Shown piece by piece: positions 34,466-43,647 of a stretch of 64,000 bases of DNA. Numbering within the stretch: the stretch's first letter is position 1; every line of letters begins with the position of its first letter. Under the pieces are notes generated by a model, which saw only the letters and a list, made by a program, of their open reading frames with translations, did not search any database and was not told the DNA's origin. The stretch comes from an uncultured Desulfuromonas sp. (GTDB taxonomy: Bacteria; Desulfobacterota; Desulfuromonadia; Desulfuromonadales; Desulfuromonadaceae): positions 670,001 through 734,000 of the forward strand of contig NZ_OY762961.1 of the NCBI RefSeq assembly GCF_963666745.1, in the 5' to 3' direction. Both the position numbers and the translations under genes were made by a program.

Positions 34466-36958
34466 ATGTCTCTTCCCATAGACCATATCCTGCCGCAATT
34501 ACTGAGCGAGCTGCAAACGCACGACAGCGTTGTTCTGCAGGCCGAACCGGGCGCGGGTAAGACCACGCGGGTGCCGTTGGCGTTGCTCGATGCTGCATGG
34601 TTGCAGGGACAGCGCATTATCATGCTGGAACCGCGCCGTCTGGCTGCGGTGCACGCCGCACGCTATATGAGCCGCCAGCTCGGTGAGGAGCCGGGGCAGA
34701 CCGTGGGTTACACCATTCGCCATCAGCAGGCGGTAAGCCAACAGACGCGCATTGAGGTGGTGACCGAAGGGGTGTTGACCCGGCGCTTGCAAAACGACCC
34801 GACTCTCGACGGCGTGGGGCTGATCATTTTCGATGAATTTCACGAGCGGGCGTTGCAGGCTGATCTCGGCATGGCCTTGGTCGGTGACGTGCGCGCGGCG
34901 TTACGTGATGATCTGAAAGTGCTGGTGATGTCGGCGACGCTCGATGGCGCGGCGTTGGCGGATTACTTCGGCGGCTGCCCGATGGTGTCGAGTGGCGGGC
35001 GTAGCTATCCGGTGGAGGTGTTTCATCTCGGCGATGATGGCGACCGATTGGAGAATCAAGTCAGCCGGGCGGTGCATAAGGCCGTGGCGGAACAACCGGG
35101 TGATGTGCTGGTGTTTCTGCCGGGGGCGCGGGAGATTCAACGGTGTTGTGATGCGTTGGCCGGACGGCTGGGTGGCGCTACCTTAGTGTTGCCGTTGTAC
35201 GGTGCCTTGCCGTTTGAGCAGCAACAGCAGGCCATTCAGCCGACAGCGCAGCGCAAGGTGGTGCTGGCCACCAACATCGCCGAAACCAGTTTGACCATTG
35301 AAGGCGTGCGGGTGGTGATCGACAGCGGTCTGGAACGGCTGATGACCTTTGAACCGCGCACCGGCATGAATCGGCTGGTGACGCGGCGTATTTCGCAGGC
35401 CAGCGTGCGCCAGCGCAGTGGCCGTGCCGGGCGTACGGAACCGGGAGCCTGTTATCGGCTGTGGTCGGCGCAGACCGAAGCGGCCATGATCGACTATGTG
35501 GCGCCGGAGATCATGCGCAGTGACTTGACCGCCTTGGCTTTGGAGCTGATCGCCTGGGGCGTGACCGAGGCCGACGCTTTGCCATGGGTGGATGCACCGC
35601 CTGCGGCCCATCTCAATGCCGCCTTCAGTCTGCTGCAGCAGTTGGATGCGATTGACGAGCAACGCCGCCTGACCACGATTGGCCGGGCCATGACCCGTTT
35701 GCCGTTGCATCCACGGTTGGCGCGAATGCTGGTGGCGGCTGAAGATGAAAGCGAGCAGGTTTTGGCCTGCCAGCTGACCGTGGTGTTGGAAACGCCGCAA
35801 TGGTTTCGAGCCGGGCAGGGCGATACGGTGAGTGACAGTGATCTGCTCGACCATCTGGAACAGTGGCAGCCGCATGGTAAGAAATCCTCACTGCGTATTC
35901 CACTCTTGGCCGATCAAAGCTATCGCCAACTGTGTCGTCGGTTGGGCTGCTCGTCAACCACCGCGCCGAGCCGGGATGGGGCAGCGCTGGGGAAATTCTT
36001 GATTGCCGCGTATCCCGATCGGGTTGCTCAGAAACGGGATGGCAGCCAGGATCAGTTCCTGCTCAGCAATGGCCGTGGTGCTCGCCTGTCGCCGCGTTGT
36101 CAGGTACGTCAGCATCGCTGGCTGGTGGCGGTAGATGTCGAATTCTCCCCCTCGGGAGAAGCGTTGATCCATAGTGCTTCAGCGCTGGATGAGCGTCAGC
36201 TGGATGCGGTGTGGCCGCACCCGGTGACCTGGCAGATGGAAACAGTTTGGGATGACGCCGGGCAGCGGGTTATGACGCGCGAAGTGCGGCGCTGGGGGGC
36301 GTTAATCCTCTCGTCACGTCCACATGCGCTAAATGCGGAACAGGCTCTGCCGATTGTGCTGGAGCAGATCCGCCTTACTGGTTTGGAACGCTTGAACTGG
36401 TCCAAGGAGTCGCTCCGGTTAAGACAGCGGATGGCGTTTGTTCAACACCATCAACTGGTCGCTGATTGGCCTCAGCTGGATGATGCGGCTTTGCTGGACA
36501 CGCTCAATATCTGGTTAGCTCCGTGGCTGAACGGGATGAGTCGTCTGGAACAGGTGACCAAGCTGAACCTGCTGGAACCTCTCTCCAGCCTGTTGAGTTG
36601 GCCACAGCGGCAACAATTGGATGAACTGGCGCCGGAGCGGCTGACGGTGCCGAGTGGTTCCAATATTGCTCTCGACTACAGCGATCCGCAGCAGCCGGTA
36701 TTGGCGGCGAAATTACAGGAACTGTTCGGCTGGCAGCAGACGCCACGTGTTGGCGGCGGTCGGGTGCCGGTCATGCTGCACCTGCTGTCACCCGCGCAAC
36801 GTCCTATGCAGACCACCATGGATCTGGCCAACTTCTGGGCGACCACCTATGACGAAGTCAAAAAGGAACTCAAAGGGCGCTACCCCAAACATCCGTGGCC
36901 GGATGATCCGTTGCAGGCTCCGGCGCAGCGCGGTGTCAAAAAGCGGCCGGAGCGCTAA
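34466..36958 (+). CDS. hrpB: ATP-dependent helicase HrpB
   Basis: Protein of 830 residues. Start at ATG 34466 (MSLPIDHILPQLL), matching the family N-terminus; an open frame 28 codons longer has no support. Motifs in order: Walker A QAEPGAGKTTRVPL at about 24, DEFHER box (IIFDEFHERALQADLGMAL), SATLDGAALADYF, NIAETSLTIEGVRVV, and QRSGRAGRTEPGACYRLW. The C-terminal HrpB domain closes with PVMLHLLSPAQRPMQTTMDL and the final KGRYPKHPWPDDP, a family hallmark. DEAH-box RNA helicase-like enzyme; the physiological role is unclear in most bacteria. Ribosome site weak. Monocistronic. Confidence 0.95.
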   Translation: MSLPIDHILPQLLSELQTHDSVVLQAEPGAGKTTRVPLALLDAAWLQGQRIIMLEPRRLAAVHAARYMSRQLGEEPGQTVGYTIRHQQAVSQQTRIEVVTEGVLTRRLQNDPTLDGVGLIIFDEFHERALQADLGMALVGDVRAALRDDLKVLVMSATLDGAALADYFGGCPMVSSGGRSYPVEVFHLGDDGDRLENQVSRAVHKAVAEQPGDVLVFLPGAREIQRCCDALAGRLGGATLVLPLYGALPFEQQQQAIQPTAQRKVVLATNIAETSLTIEGVRVVIDSGLERLMTFEPRTGMNRLVTRRISQASVRQRSGRAGRTEPGACYRLWSAQTEAAMIDYVAPEIMRSDLTALALELIAWGVTEADALPWVDAPPAAHLNAAFSLLQQLDAIDEQRRLTTIGRAMTRLPLHPRLARMLVAAEDESEQVLACQLTVVLETPQWFRAGQGDTVSDSDLLDHLEQWQPHGKKSSLRIPLLADQSYRQLCRRLGCSSTTAPSRDGAALGKFLIAAYPDRVAQKRDGSQDQFLLSNGRGARLSPRCQVRQHRWLVAVDVEFSPSGEALIHSASALDERQLDAVWPHPVTWQMETVWDDAGQRVMTREVRRWGALILSSRPHALNAEQALPIVLEQIRLTGLERLNWSKESLRLRQRMAFVQHHQLVADWPQLDDAALLDTLNIWLAPWLNGMSRLEQVTKLNLLEPLSSLLSWPQRQQLDELAPERLTVPSGSNIALDYSDPQQPVLAAKLQELFGWQQTPRVGGGRVPVMLHLLSPAQRPMQTTMDLANFWATTYDEVKKELKGRYPKHPWPDDPLQAPAQRGVKKRPER

Positions 36959-37065
36959 CACGCAGTCTCATTGCGTTTTTTCTTGGCGACACAAGCAACT
37001 GCCGTTACACTGGCGCCTCTTTGAACGCTGTTAACCATCCTCATCACATAAAAAAGGAGTCCATC

Positions 37066-37347
37066 ATGGCTATTGCCAGCGCCCGTCACATTCTTGTTCC
37101 GACCGAAGAAAAATGCCTTGAAATCAAATCACAGATCGAAGCCGGTGCCACCGATTTTGCCAAAGCCGCCAAGAAGTTTTCCCAGTGCCCGTCCGGCCGC
37201 AACGGTGGTGATCTCGGTCAGTTCGCTCCTGGTCAGATGGTCAAGGAGTTTGACGAAGTGGTGTTCAGCGGCGAAGTGGGCAAAGTGCTCGGTCCGGTCA
37301 AGACCCAGTTTGGTTATCACCTGATTGAGGTGACCAAGCGTTCCTAA
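37066..37347 (+). CDS. ppiC: Parvulin-type peptidyl-prolyl isomerase, small PpiC
   Basis: Protein of 93 residues starting MAIASARHILVPTEE, AAAAGGAG nine bases upstream. Single parvulin domain: ARHILV with the conserved His, FAKAAKKFSQCPSGRNGGDLG, PGQMVKEFDEVVF, and the closing TQFGYHLIEV with the second conserved His. Length matches the free-standing cytosolic PpiC of Escherichia coli (93 residues). No signal peptide. A structured element and terminators follow immediately. Confidence 0.93.
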   Translation: MAIASARHILVPTEEKCLEIKSQIEAGATDFAKAAKKFSQCPSGRNGGDLGQFAPGQMVKEFDEVVFSGEVGKVLGPVKTQFGYHLIEVTKRS

Positions 37348-37484
37348 TAGCTTCACGATGACTTCGCGATCAAATCTGATAAGGTCCCTGATAACCCCCA
37401 AATCCTTTAATTCTTTGGATTTTTTTTTGTGGATTCGGGCTTTAGGTTTCATCCGAAGTTATCGAGGACCTTATCGTGAGGCTA
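37348..37484. repeat. Inverted-repeat element, MITE-like or large hairpin
   Basis: Arms TAGCTTCACGAT + AAGGTCCCTGATAAC on the left (37348-37359 and 37381-37395, interrupted by 21 bases) and their near-complement at 37458-37484. Three mismatches in 27 positions apart from the interruption. Between them AAATCC/GGATTT with nine T (about 37401-37430) forms a plausible ppiC terminator. It starts directly after the ppiC stop codon. No clear target duplication. Confidence 0.55.
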
Positions 37485-37536
37485 AATAAAGTCTTTGGCT
37501 TTAAGCTTAAGCCTACGAGAAAATTTAAATAACCAC

Positions 37537-37575
37537 AAAAAAGCCGGAGCAGGAATTTCCTGTCCCGGCTTTTTT
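37537..37575. terminator. Strong bidirectional terminator
   Basis: AAAAAAGCCGG pairs with CCGGCTTTTTT, and an inner CAGGA/TCCTG extends the stem; A- and T-runs on both sides allow termination in both directions. Confidence 0.9.
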
Positions 37576-37595
37576 GTGTTGACGGGTCCTGATTT

Positions 37596-37625
37596 ATTTA
37601 GTAAGTAAATGTTTACTTACTAAAT
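37596..37625. promoter_or_regulatory. Palindromic operator of the TetR-family operon
   Basis: A 30-bp palindrome with 14-bp perfect arms, ATTTAGTAAGTAAA-TG-TTTACTTACTAAAT, ending ten bases before the regulator's start codon and downstream of TTGACG (37579-37584). Typical for an autoregulated TetR operator of the fatty-acid type (AGTAAGT-like half sites). Confidence 0.85.
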
Positions 37626-37635
37626 GGAGAACGCT

Positions 37636-38205
37636 ATGGGACGACCCAATTTAAAAAAAGAAGTGATCGAGGAAGCGGCCATCCGCTTGTTTGCCACCAA
37701 AGGGCTGGCGCGGACGGTGATTCGCGATATTGCCCATGAAGCCGGGGTGACGGAAGGGGCACTGTATAAGCACTATCCCAGCAAAGACGCCATGGCCTGG
37801 GCCTTGTTTCAGCGCGAGATTGATCGTTTCACCGCGCCGTTTGCCGAACTGCTGGCCGAGGAGATTCCCGCGGCACAACGGCTGGTGAAGGCGATTCATT
37901 ACACCTACGACTACTACCAGCAATCTCCGACCCGCTTTACCTTTATCCTGCTCACCCAGCACGGCTTTCCCGAGGAAGATCTCGAAGCGCAGACCAACCC
38001 CAATGATGTGATTATCCGCTTCATTGAAGAGCTGCACGGCGAGAAGCCAGGCGATGCGGTTTTGATGGCGGCCATGGTCATGGGCGCGGTCATGCAGCCG
38101 CTGGTGATGCACCGTTATGGACGCCTTCCGCTGATCAGCGAGGCGATTGTCACCGAAGTAAGCCGGGCGGTGTGTCGCCTGCTGGAGGTGAATGATGCGG
38201 ACTGA
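37636..38205 (+). CDS. TetR/AcrR-family repressor of the lipid-salvage operon
   Basis: Protein of 189 residues. Start ATG 37636 (MGRPNLKKEVIEEAA) with GGAGA five bases upstream; the ATG at 37624 lies inside the operator. Helix-turn-helix at about 25-50: TVIRDIAHEAGVTEGALYKHYPSKDAM. C-terminal ligand domain at about 65-185, with unknown ligand; the operon content suggests an acyl-CoA, acyl-ACP or lysophospholipid. First gene of a tightly packed operon: its end overlaps the CPBP gene by 14 bases. The 30-bp palindrome ahead of it should be its own binding site. Confidence 0.9.
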   Translation: MGRPNLKKEVIEEAAIRLFATKGLARTVIRDIAHEAGVTEGALYKHYPSKDAMAWALFQREIDRFTAPFAELLAEEIPAAQRLVKAIHYTYDYYQQSPTRFTFILLTQHGFPEEDLEAQTNPNDVIIRFIEELHGEKPGDAVLMAAMVMGAVMQPLVMHRYGRLPLISEAIVTEVSRAVCRLLEVNDAD

Positions 38206-38881
38206 TGTGAAAGCCTGGGCGTGGCTGGTGCTGTGGCTGGTGTTTCCGGCCCTGGCGACCTGGACTTCATTTACCTTGCAGTGGTGGCCGCAGGTGCTTT
38301 ATCCGCTGTCCAAGGTGGTACTGGTTGTTGCGCCTTTTGTGGTGTGGCGCATCCGTTGCGTAAAAGAGGCATCACGTCAGGCGGGCATCAACGCGACCCG
38401 TGGCCTTTGGGGGCTGATCAGCGGGGCGGTGCTGGGTGCCGTTATCTTTGCCGCCTGGCAGGGGCTGTTTCAAGGCCAGATTAATGACGATGGCATAGCC
38501 GCCAAGCTGACCTCCCTCAATCTGATTGATCATTACTGGAGCGTGGCGTTGTTCATCGCCATGGTCAACAGCCTGCTGGAGGAATGGTACTGGCGCGGTT
38601 TCGTGTTTGAGCGCCTGCGGCAACGCCGGTTGGCGGCGGTGTGGGTGGTGCTGCTCGGCGGCATCGGCTTTGGTTTACACCATTATTTCACTTTAATTGT
38701 TTATTTCTCTTTACCGATTACGTTATTTTTCACATTCGCCACCATGGTTGCCGGGGCTCTGTGGAGCTGGATGCGCAGCCGTGGGGTGTCACTGGTTGAC
38801 TGTTATGTCAGCCACCTGATTGCCGATGTTGCCCTGTTGTGGATCGGCTGGCAATTACTCGGAGGGACGCATGTCGTATGA
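38192..38881 (+). CDS. CPBP-family intramembrane metalloprotease
   Basis: Protein of 229 residues, starting MMRTDVKAWAWLVL inside the regulator's 3' end, GGAGG upstream. About six to seven membrane helices. The three CAAX-protease/bacteriocin-processing motifs are present: EEWYWRG (EExxxR) at about 129-135, FGLHHYF with His at about 163, and SHLIAD (HxxxD) at about 207. Family members cleave prenylated or hydrophobic substrates within the membrane. In a lipid operon, processing of a membrane protein is a guess. Overlaps the transporter gene by 11 bases. Confidence 0.88.
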   Translation: MMRTDVKAWAWLVLWLVFPALATWTSFTLQWWPQVLYPLSKVVLVVAPFVVWRIRCVKEASRQAGINATRGLWGLISGAVLGAVIFAAWQGLFQGQINDDGIAAKLTSLNLIDHYWSVALFIAMVNSLLEEWYWRGFVFERLRQRRLAAVWVVLLGGIGFGLHHYFTLIVYFSLPITLFFTFATMVAGALWSWMRSRGVSLVDCYVSHLIADVALLWIGWQLLGGTHVV

Positions 38882-40133
38882 TCCGCAGGTTCAGGAACAG
38901 ATTCGCCAGGGGCGCAACAAATTCGTGGCCATGGCGGCCACCTATTTTCTCGGTGCTTTCAATGATAACTTCTTCAAACAGGCCGCGCTGCTGCTGGCAG
39001 TCAGCACGGCCATGACCCAGTTGCAGGGCACGGCCACCACCTTGTTTGCCCTGCCGTTCATCCTGTTTTCCGCCGGGGCCGGTTGGCTGGCGGACCGCTA
39101 CAGTAAAAAACATGTGGTGATTGGTGTCAAATTTCTCGAACTGCTGGCCATGCTGATCGGCGCCTGGGGCGTGATCACCCTGCACTGGAACGGGATTCTA
39201 GCCATGGTATTCATTATGTCGTTGCAGTCGACGCTGTTTGGTCCAGCGATTAACGGCTCCATCCCGGAACTCTACCCCAGCGCCTATGTCACCAAGGCGA
39301 ACGCGGTTCTCAAGCTGGTGACCACCCTGGCGATTCTCATGGGTATCGCCCTTGCCGGGATTGCGCTGGACCGGGGAATCCCCGAAGATCATTACTATGC
39401 CGGACGGCTGGTGGTCGGCGGCGGTGTGGTGCTGGTGTCGCTGATCGGCGTGATCACCAGCTTTGGTGTGGTCAAGCGTCCGGCCCAAGGCACCAAGACC
39501 CCGTTCCCCTGGTTGGGACCGTGGCATTCGGCCTGTGACCTGTGGCGACTGCGTCAGGATCGGCCCCTGTTTCTGGCGATCATGGGCGATACGTTCTTCT
39601 ACTTCATGGCCTCGCTGGTGGTGCTGGTGATCAATACCCTCGGCGTGCAACAGCTCGGTTACAGTTCGACCCTCACCAGTCTGCTGGTGGTGGCGCTGAT
39701 GATCGGGATTTGCGTCGGCTCGTTTCTGGCGGCGCGTCTGACCCGGGTCGACCGCTGGACCCATGTGGTGGCGCCGTCGGCGCTGGGCCTGGGCGCGGGG
39801 TTGATCGTCAGCGGCCTGACTCCACTGCTCCCTCCGGTGATCCAGTTGCCGCTGCTGTTCCTCTCGTTTATCGTCAGCGGCTGTTGCGGCGGGATTTTTA
39901 TCATCCCCCAATCCAGTTTTATCCAGGTTCGGCCTGCCGATCATGAGCGTGGCCGGGTCATTTCCGTGTCCAACTTCGGCGCCTTCAGCGGCATTCTGTT
40001 ATCGGGTCAGCTGTTTACCCTGCTCGATCTGACCATGACCCCGTCCTGGGCCATGGTGGTGTGCGGCGGACTGGCCCTGGTGGCCGGGCTGGCCTTTCGT
40101 CAACTCTTGACCAAGGAGCAATGGCGTGTTTAG
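38871..40133 (+). CDS. MFS transporter, LplT-like lysophospholipid flippase
   Basis: Protein of 420 residues. Start ATG 38871 (MSYDPQVQEQIRQGRNKF), GGAGGGACGC directly upstream. About twelve membrane helices. The N-terminal LGAFNDNFFKQAALLLAV and LADRYSKKHVVIGVKF, LFGPAINGSIPELYP and KANAVLKLVTTLAILMGIALAG segments are typical of LplT, which moves lysophosphatidylethanolamine inward across the inner membrane. It overlaps the downstream acyltransferase/ligase gene by eight bases, as lplT does with aas in enterobacteria; this context supports the assignment. Confidence 0.88.
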   Translation: MSYDPQVQEQIRQGRNKFVAMAATYFLGAFNDNFFKQAALLLAVSTAMTQLQGTATTLFALPFILFSAGAGWLADRYSKKHVVIGVKFLELLAMLIGAWGVITLHWNGILAMVFIMSLQSTLFGPAINGSIPELYPSAYVTKANAVLKLVTTLAILMGIALAGIALDRGIPEDHYYAGRLVVGGGVVLVSLIGVITSFGVVKRPAQGTKTPFPWLGPWHSACDLWRLRQDRPLFLAIMGDTFFYFMASLVVLVINTLGVQQLGYSSTLTSLLVVALMIGICVGSFLAARLTRVDRWTHVVAPSALGLGAGLIVSGLTPLLPPVIQLPLLFLSFIVSGCCGGIFIIPQSSFIQVRPADHERGRVISVSNFGAFSGILLSGQLFTLLDLTMTPSWAMVVCGGLALVAGLAFRQLLTKEQWRV

Positions 40134-42768
40134 AAACGTGATGTTATGGATTTTACGTCAGCTGTTGGGGCTGCGTTATCGGGTGGAAGTCAAAGGGCTG
40201 GAACGGCTGCGCAACGATGCGGGCAAGGGCATGCTGATTCTGCCCAACCATCCGGCATTGATTGATCCTTTACTGGTCAATGTCGTGTTGCAGCAGCGCT
40301 TTGCCGTGCGCCCGCTGGTGGATGAAGGGCAGGCGGAACATGCCGTCACCCGGTTTTTTCTCGATAAGGTGCAGGCGTTGCTGATTCCCGATCTGAGCCG
40401 CCAGAGCAATCAGGGCGGGCGTGAAGCCGTGGATGAGGCCTTGGCCACCATGGAAGCGAGTCTGCATCAGGGCGATGCGCTGCTGATTTACCCGGCCGGG
40501 CGCATTTATCGCAGCGCCAATGAAGTGGTCAGCGGCAGCAGTGCCGTGGACCGGCTGGTCAAAGCCGTACCCGAGGCGCGAATTGTGCTGGTGCGGACCA
40601 CCGGGCTGTGGGGCAGCCGTTTCAGCCGCGCCCGTGGCGACAAACCCCATCTGTTTAAGACCTTGCTCAAAATGATTCCGGCGCTGCTGGTCAACGCCCT
40701 GGTGCTGATGCCGCGCCGCCGGGTGACCATTGAGTTTTTTGAAGACACGGATTTTCCGCGTAAGGCCGAACGCCGCGAAATCAATCGTTATCTGGAGCAG
40801 TTCTACAACGAAACCGCGCAACCGGCCTTTACCATTCCCGATTATTTCTGGCAGGGCGCGCAGCCGCTGGCCTTACCCGAACCGGAGCAGGCGCAATTCA
40901 GCGGCAGTGCCGAGCATATACCGGCAGCCACCCGCCAACTGGTTGAGGATAAAATCAAAGAACTCAGCGGCCATACCACCCTGGCCGACGACATGACTCT
41001 GGCCGATGAACTGGGGCTGGACAGTCTGGCAGTAATGGAACTGGTCAGCTGGATGAATGAGGAATTCAGCGTCGATGTGGAAAACCTCGACGCCCTGCAG
41101 CGGGTGGCCGATTGTCTGCTGGCTGCCCGTGGCGAGGGGCTGGGCTTTGCCGCGGAATCGCTCAAGCCGGTGGCGGATGGCTGGTTTGACCAGCGCTCCG
41201 ATGCGACCCTGGCTTTTCGTCAGGCCGACAACCTGGCGGAATTGATTCTCTATCAGGCTAAAACCAACCCGGATCAGGTGATTGTCGCTGACCAGCAGGG
41301 CGGTACCCGCACCTGGCGTCAGCTGATGAACGGCGTGCTGGCCCTGCAGCCGACGCTGCGTGCCATCAAGGAGGATTCGGTGGCCATCATGCTGCCGTCC
41401 TCGGTGGCCGCCAGCCTGATCTGGCTGGCCGTGGTGTTTAGCGGCAAGCGGCCGGTGCTGCTCAACTGGACCACGGGCGAGCGCAACATGAGCCATGCCC
41501 TGGCCCAGACCGGAGCCCGCCAGGTGCTGACCTCGGCGCGGCTGATGGACAAGCTGAAGCTGCGCGGCGTGGATGTGCGCCAGGTGGACGCCGAATGGCT
41601 GGCGCTGGAAACCCTGGTCGGCGGTATGTCACTGCTGGACAAGGTGCTGGCCCGCGTCAAAGGGCAGTTTTTCAGCCTGTTTCTGTCGGCCAAACAGGTG
41701 CATGACTCGGCGGCCGTGCTGTTTACCAGCGGCTCCGAAGCGTTGCCCAAATCGGTACCGCTCAGCCATCGCAATATCCTCAGCAACATGGACGATCTGA
41801 CCAAGGTGATTCCGTTGCGCGAGAGCGACCGCCTGCTCGGTATGCTGCCGCCGTTTCATTCGCTGGGACTGTCCGGCACCATCGTCATGCCGCTGTGCCT
41901 GGGCCTGCGCACCGTCTATTATCCCAACCCCACGGATGGGGCGATTCTCGCCCAGCACGTGGCGGCCTACGGTTGTTCCGTGGTGGTCGGCACGCCGACC
42001 TTTCTGGCGGCCATCGCCGGTTCAGCTCATACCGATCAGCTGCAGAGCCTGCGCATGATTTTCACCGGCGCCGAGAAATGCCCGGATGCCACCTACCAGC
42101 TGCTGGCCGAGCGCTGTGCCCAGGCCACGGTGTGCGAGGGCTACGGCGTCACCGAATGTTCACCGCTGGTCAGCGTTAATGATCCGCGCCAGCCGGTGCC
42201 GGGCACCATTGGCCGGGTGATGCCGTCCATGGACTATCGTCTGGTACATCCCGACACCTTGCAGTTGCAGGCCGAACAGGAAAACACCGGCATCCTGGTG
42301 GTGCGTGGCCCCAACGTATTTAACGGCTATCTCGAAGATCAGGTGAAGTCGCCGTTTATCGTGCTCGACGGCTTGGCCTGGTACAACACCGGCGACCTGG
42401 TTCGGCGCAACGAACAGGGCGGCCTGACCTTCTGCGGGCGGCTCAAGCGCTTTGTCAAACTTGGCGGCGAAATGGTGTCGCTGCCCGCTGTGGAGGACGC
42501 CGTGGCCGCCTCACCGCTGGTGAAGCAGAGTGCCCAGCAGGGCGAGGGACCGTTGCTTGCCGTGGAAGCCCTGAATGCCGACACCCATCCCGAACTGGTG
42601 CTGTTCACTCGGGTCGAACTCGACCGCGAGCAGGTGAACAAGGCCATTCGCGAGGCCGGATTGTCGCCACTGCACAATATCCGCCAGATTCGGTTAGTGG
42701 CGGAGATTCCGGTGCTTGGCACCGGCAAGACCGATTATCGGTCATTGCGGGAGAGTTTGGTGGAGTAG
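40126..42768 (+). CDS. Acyltransferase-ACP-acyl-ACP synthetase fusion (Aas-like)
   Basis: Protein of 880 residues, GTG start with AAGGAG seven bases upstream. Order: PlsC-type acyltransferase at about 15-235 (NHPALID at 41-47 gives the HX4D motif; LIYPAGRIYRS); an acyl carrier domain at about 265-345 (DELGLDSLAVMEL, Ser300 for phosphopantetheine); an AMP-forming acyl ligase at about 365-875 (AAVLFTSGSEALPKSVPLSH, GYGVTECSPLVSVND, YNTGDLVRR, GRLKRFVKLGGEMVS). Classical Aas has acyltransferase and ligase only; the built-in carrier would let the enzyme load a fatty acid on itself and pass it to a lysophospholipid. Likely membrane-associated; last gene of the TetR operon. Confidence 0.9.
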   Translation: MFRNVMLWILRQLLGLRYRVEVKGLERLRNDAGKGMLILPNHPALIDPLLVNVVLQQRFAVRPLVDEGQAEHAVTRFFLDKVQALLIPDLSRQSNQGGREAVDEALATMEASLHQGDALLIYPAGRIYRSANEVVSGSSAVDRLVKAVPEARIVLVRTTGLWGSRFSRARGDKPHLFKTLLKMIPALLVNALVLMPRRRVTIEFFEDTDFPRKAERREINRYLEQFYNETAQPAFTIPDYFWQGAQPLALPEPEQAQFSGSAEHIPAATRQLVEDKIKELSGHTTLADDMTLADELGLDSLAVMELVSWMNEEFSVDVENLDALQRVADCLLAARGEGLGFAAESLKPVADGWFDQRSDATLAFRQADNLAELILYQAKTNPDQVIVADQQGGTRTWRQLMNGVLALQPTLRAIKEDSVAIMLPSSVAASLIWLAVVFSGKRPVLLNWTTGERNMSHALAQTGARQVLTSARLMDKLKLRGVDVRQVDAEWLALETLVGGMSLLDKVLARVKGQFFSLFLSAKQVHDSAAVLFTSGSEALPKSVPLSHRNILSNMDDLTKVIPLRESDRLLGMLPPFHSLGLSGTIVMPLCLGLRTVYYPNPTDGAILAQHVAAYGCSVVVGTPTFLAAIAGSAHTDQLQSLRMIFTGAEKCPDATYQLLAERCAQATVCEGYGVTECSPLVSVNDPRQPVPGTIGRVMPSMDYRLVHPDTLQLQAEQENTGILVVRGPNVFNGYLEDQVKSPFIVLDGLAWYNTGDLVRRNEQGGLTFCGRLKRFVKLGGEMVSLPAVEDAVAASPLVKQSAQQGEGPLLAVEALNADTHPELVLFTRVELDREQVNKAIREAGLSPLHNIRQIRLVAEIPVLGTGKTDYRSLRESLVE

Positions 42769-42793
42769 GGGATTGTTGAAATAGAGGAAGGGG

Positions 42794-42830
42794 CAGGCAG
42801 GGTGGAAGATTCCGCTCTGCCTGTTTTTTT
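42794..42830 (+). terminator. Terminator of the lipid-salvage operon
   Basis: CAGGCAG pairs with CTGCCTG and the stem continues inward with wobble pairs to GGAA/TTCC; seven T follow. Confidence 0.9.
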
Positions 42831-43647
42831 CTTTCGTGTTTTGGAGCTGGGTGCGTTGGTGGGCTTCCGCGCCCACACGTCGGGTTCCTTTTGCGTCGTC
42901 AAAAGGAACCGAAAAACGACTCCCAAGGGGTTGTCATCAATCAGGTTCACGGCGCTGTTGCAGATCTTTTTCACGTCTGCGGCGTTATCAGTCGTCGCCA
43001 TAGAATGACTATGGCTCCTTCCTCTGCCTTGCTGACGCAAAAAATCTCAAGCAACACTTCTCGCTCACTTGATCAATAACAACCCCATGCGCCCTGTGGG
43101 TTCTCTCCCTCCACTCACTTGCGCCGTGATGTCGGCAAGAACTCGGTCTGTTTTCAACAGCCCTCAAACATTTGCCGACAAGCATCACGACTCCAGCTCC
43201 CTACGTTCGGCGCTGCTGAACGGGAGGGCGGAAGTGCAAAATAACCTATGACTGAAGGGTGGGCACCGTCCCACCCGTTTGATCGGTGCCACACCAGAGA
43301 TAGAGCGCGACATCATATTGTTATCAACGTTTTACGCCAAAAATGATGAGTTGCACGATTTGCCGAGCTAAAGGGAGGCGAGCCGAATCGGTGAAGTAAA
43401 ACGGAAACAGGCACAGTGTCGGTTAAGCTAGGTTCAGGAGAAGTTAAGCCGGTTTTTGCCTACTTTTGGGCGGCTAGCCAAAAGTAGGGCGCCAGCCGGG
43501 GCGCTTCCCGGCGACCTTGACGTTGATGTGAAGTTTGTCTGCTGTAATGCTGGATTTAATAGGGGGAGTGTCCCTCGTTTAGGTTCTCGTTTAGGTTCTT
43601 GATCTAGAACGTGATCTTAGCTTTTCGCGAAGGAATAAAAAGAAAGA
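42831..43647. other. Noncoding region with two related hairpins
   Basis: About 815 bp without a supportable gene. GGTTCCTTTTG (42883-42893) pairs with CAAAAGGAACC (42900-42910), and CCTACTTTTGG (43459-43469) pairs with CCAAAAGTAGG (43478-43488); both are perfect 11-bp stems of similar make. GCCGGG/CCCGGC follows the second one. The layout recalls dispersed noncoding repeats in proteobacterial genomes. Short open frames lack ribosome sites. Confidence 0.5.

Noticed and set aside
39198-39944. 248-codon minus-strand frame rich in Gln and His
   Set aside because: Shadow of the LplT-like transporter; composition is typical of an antisense frame over membrane helices.
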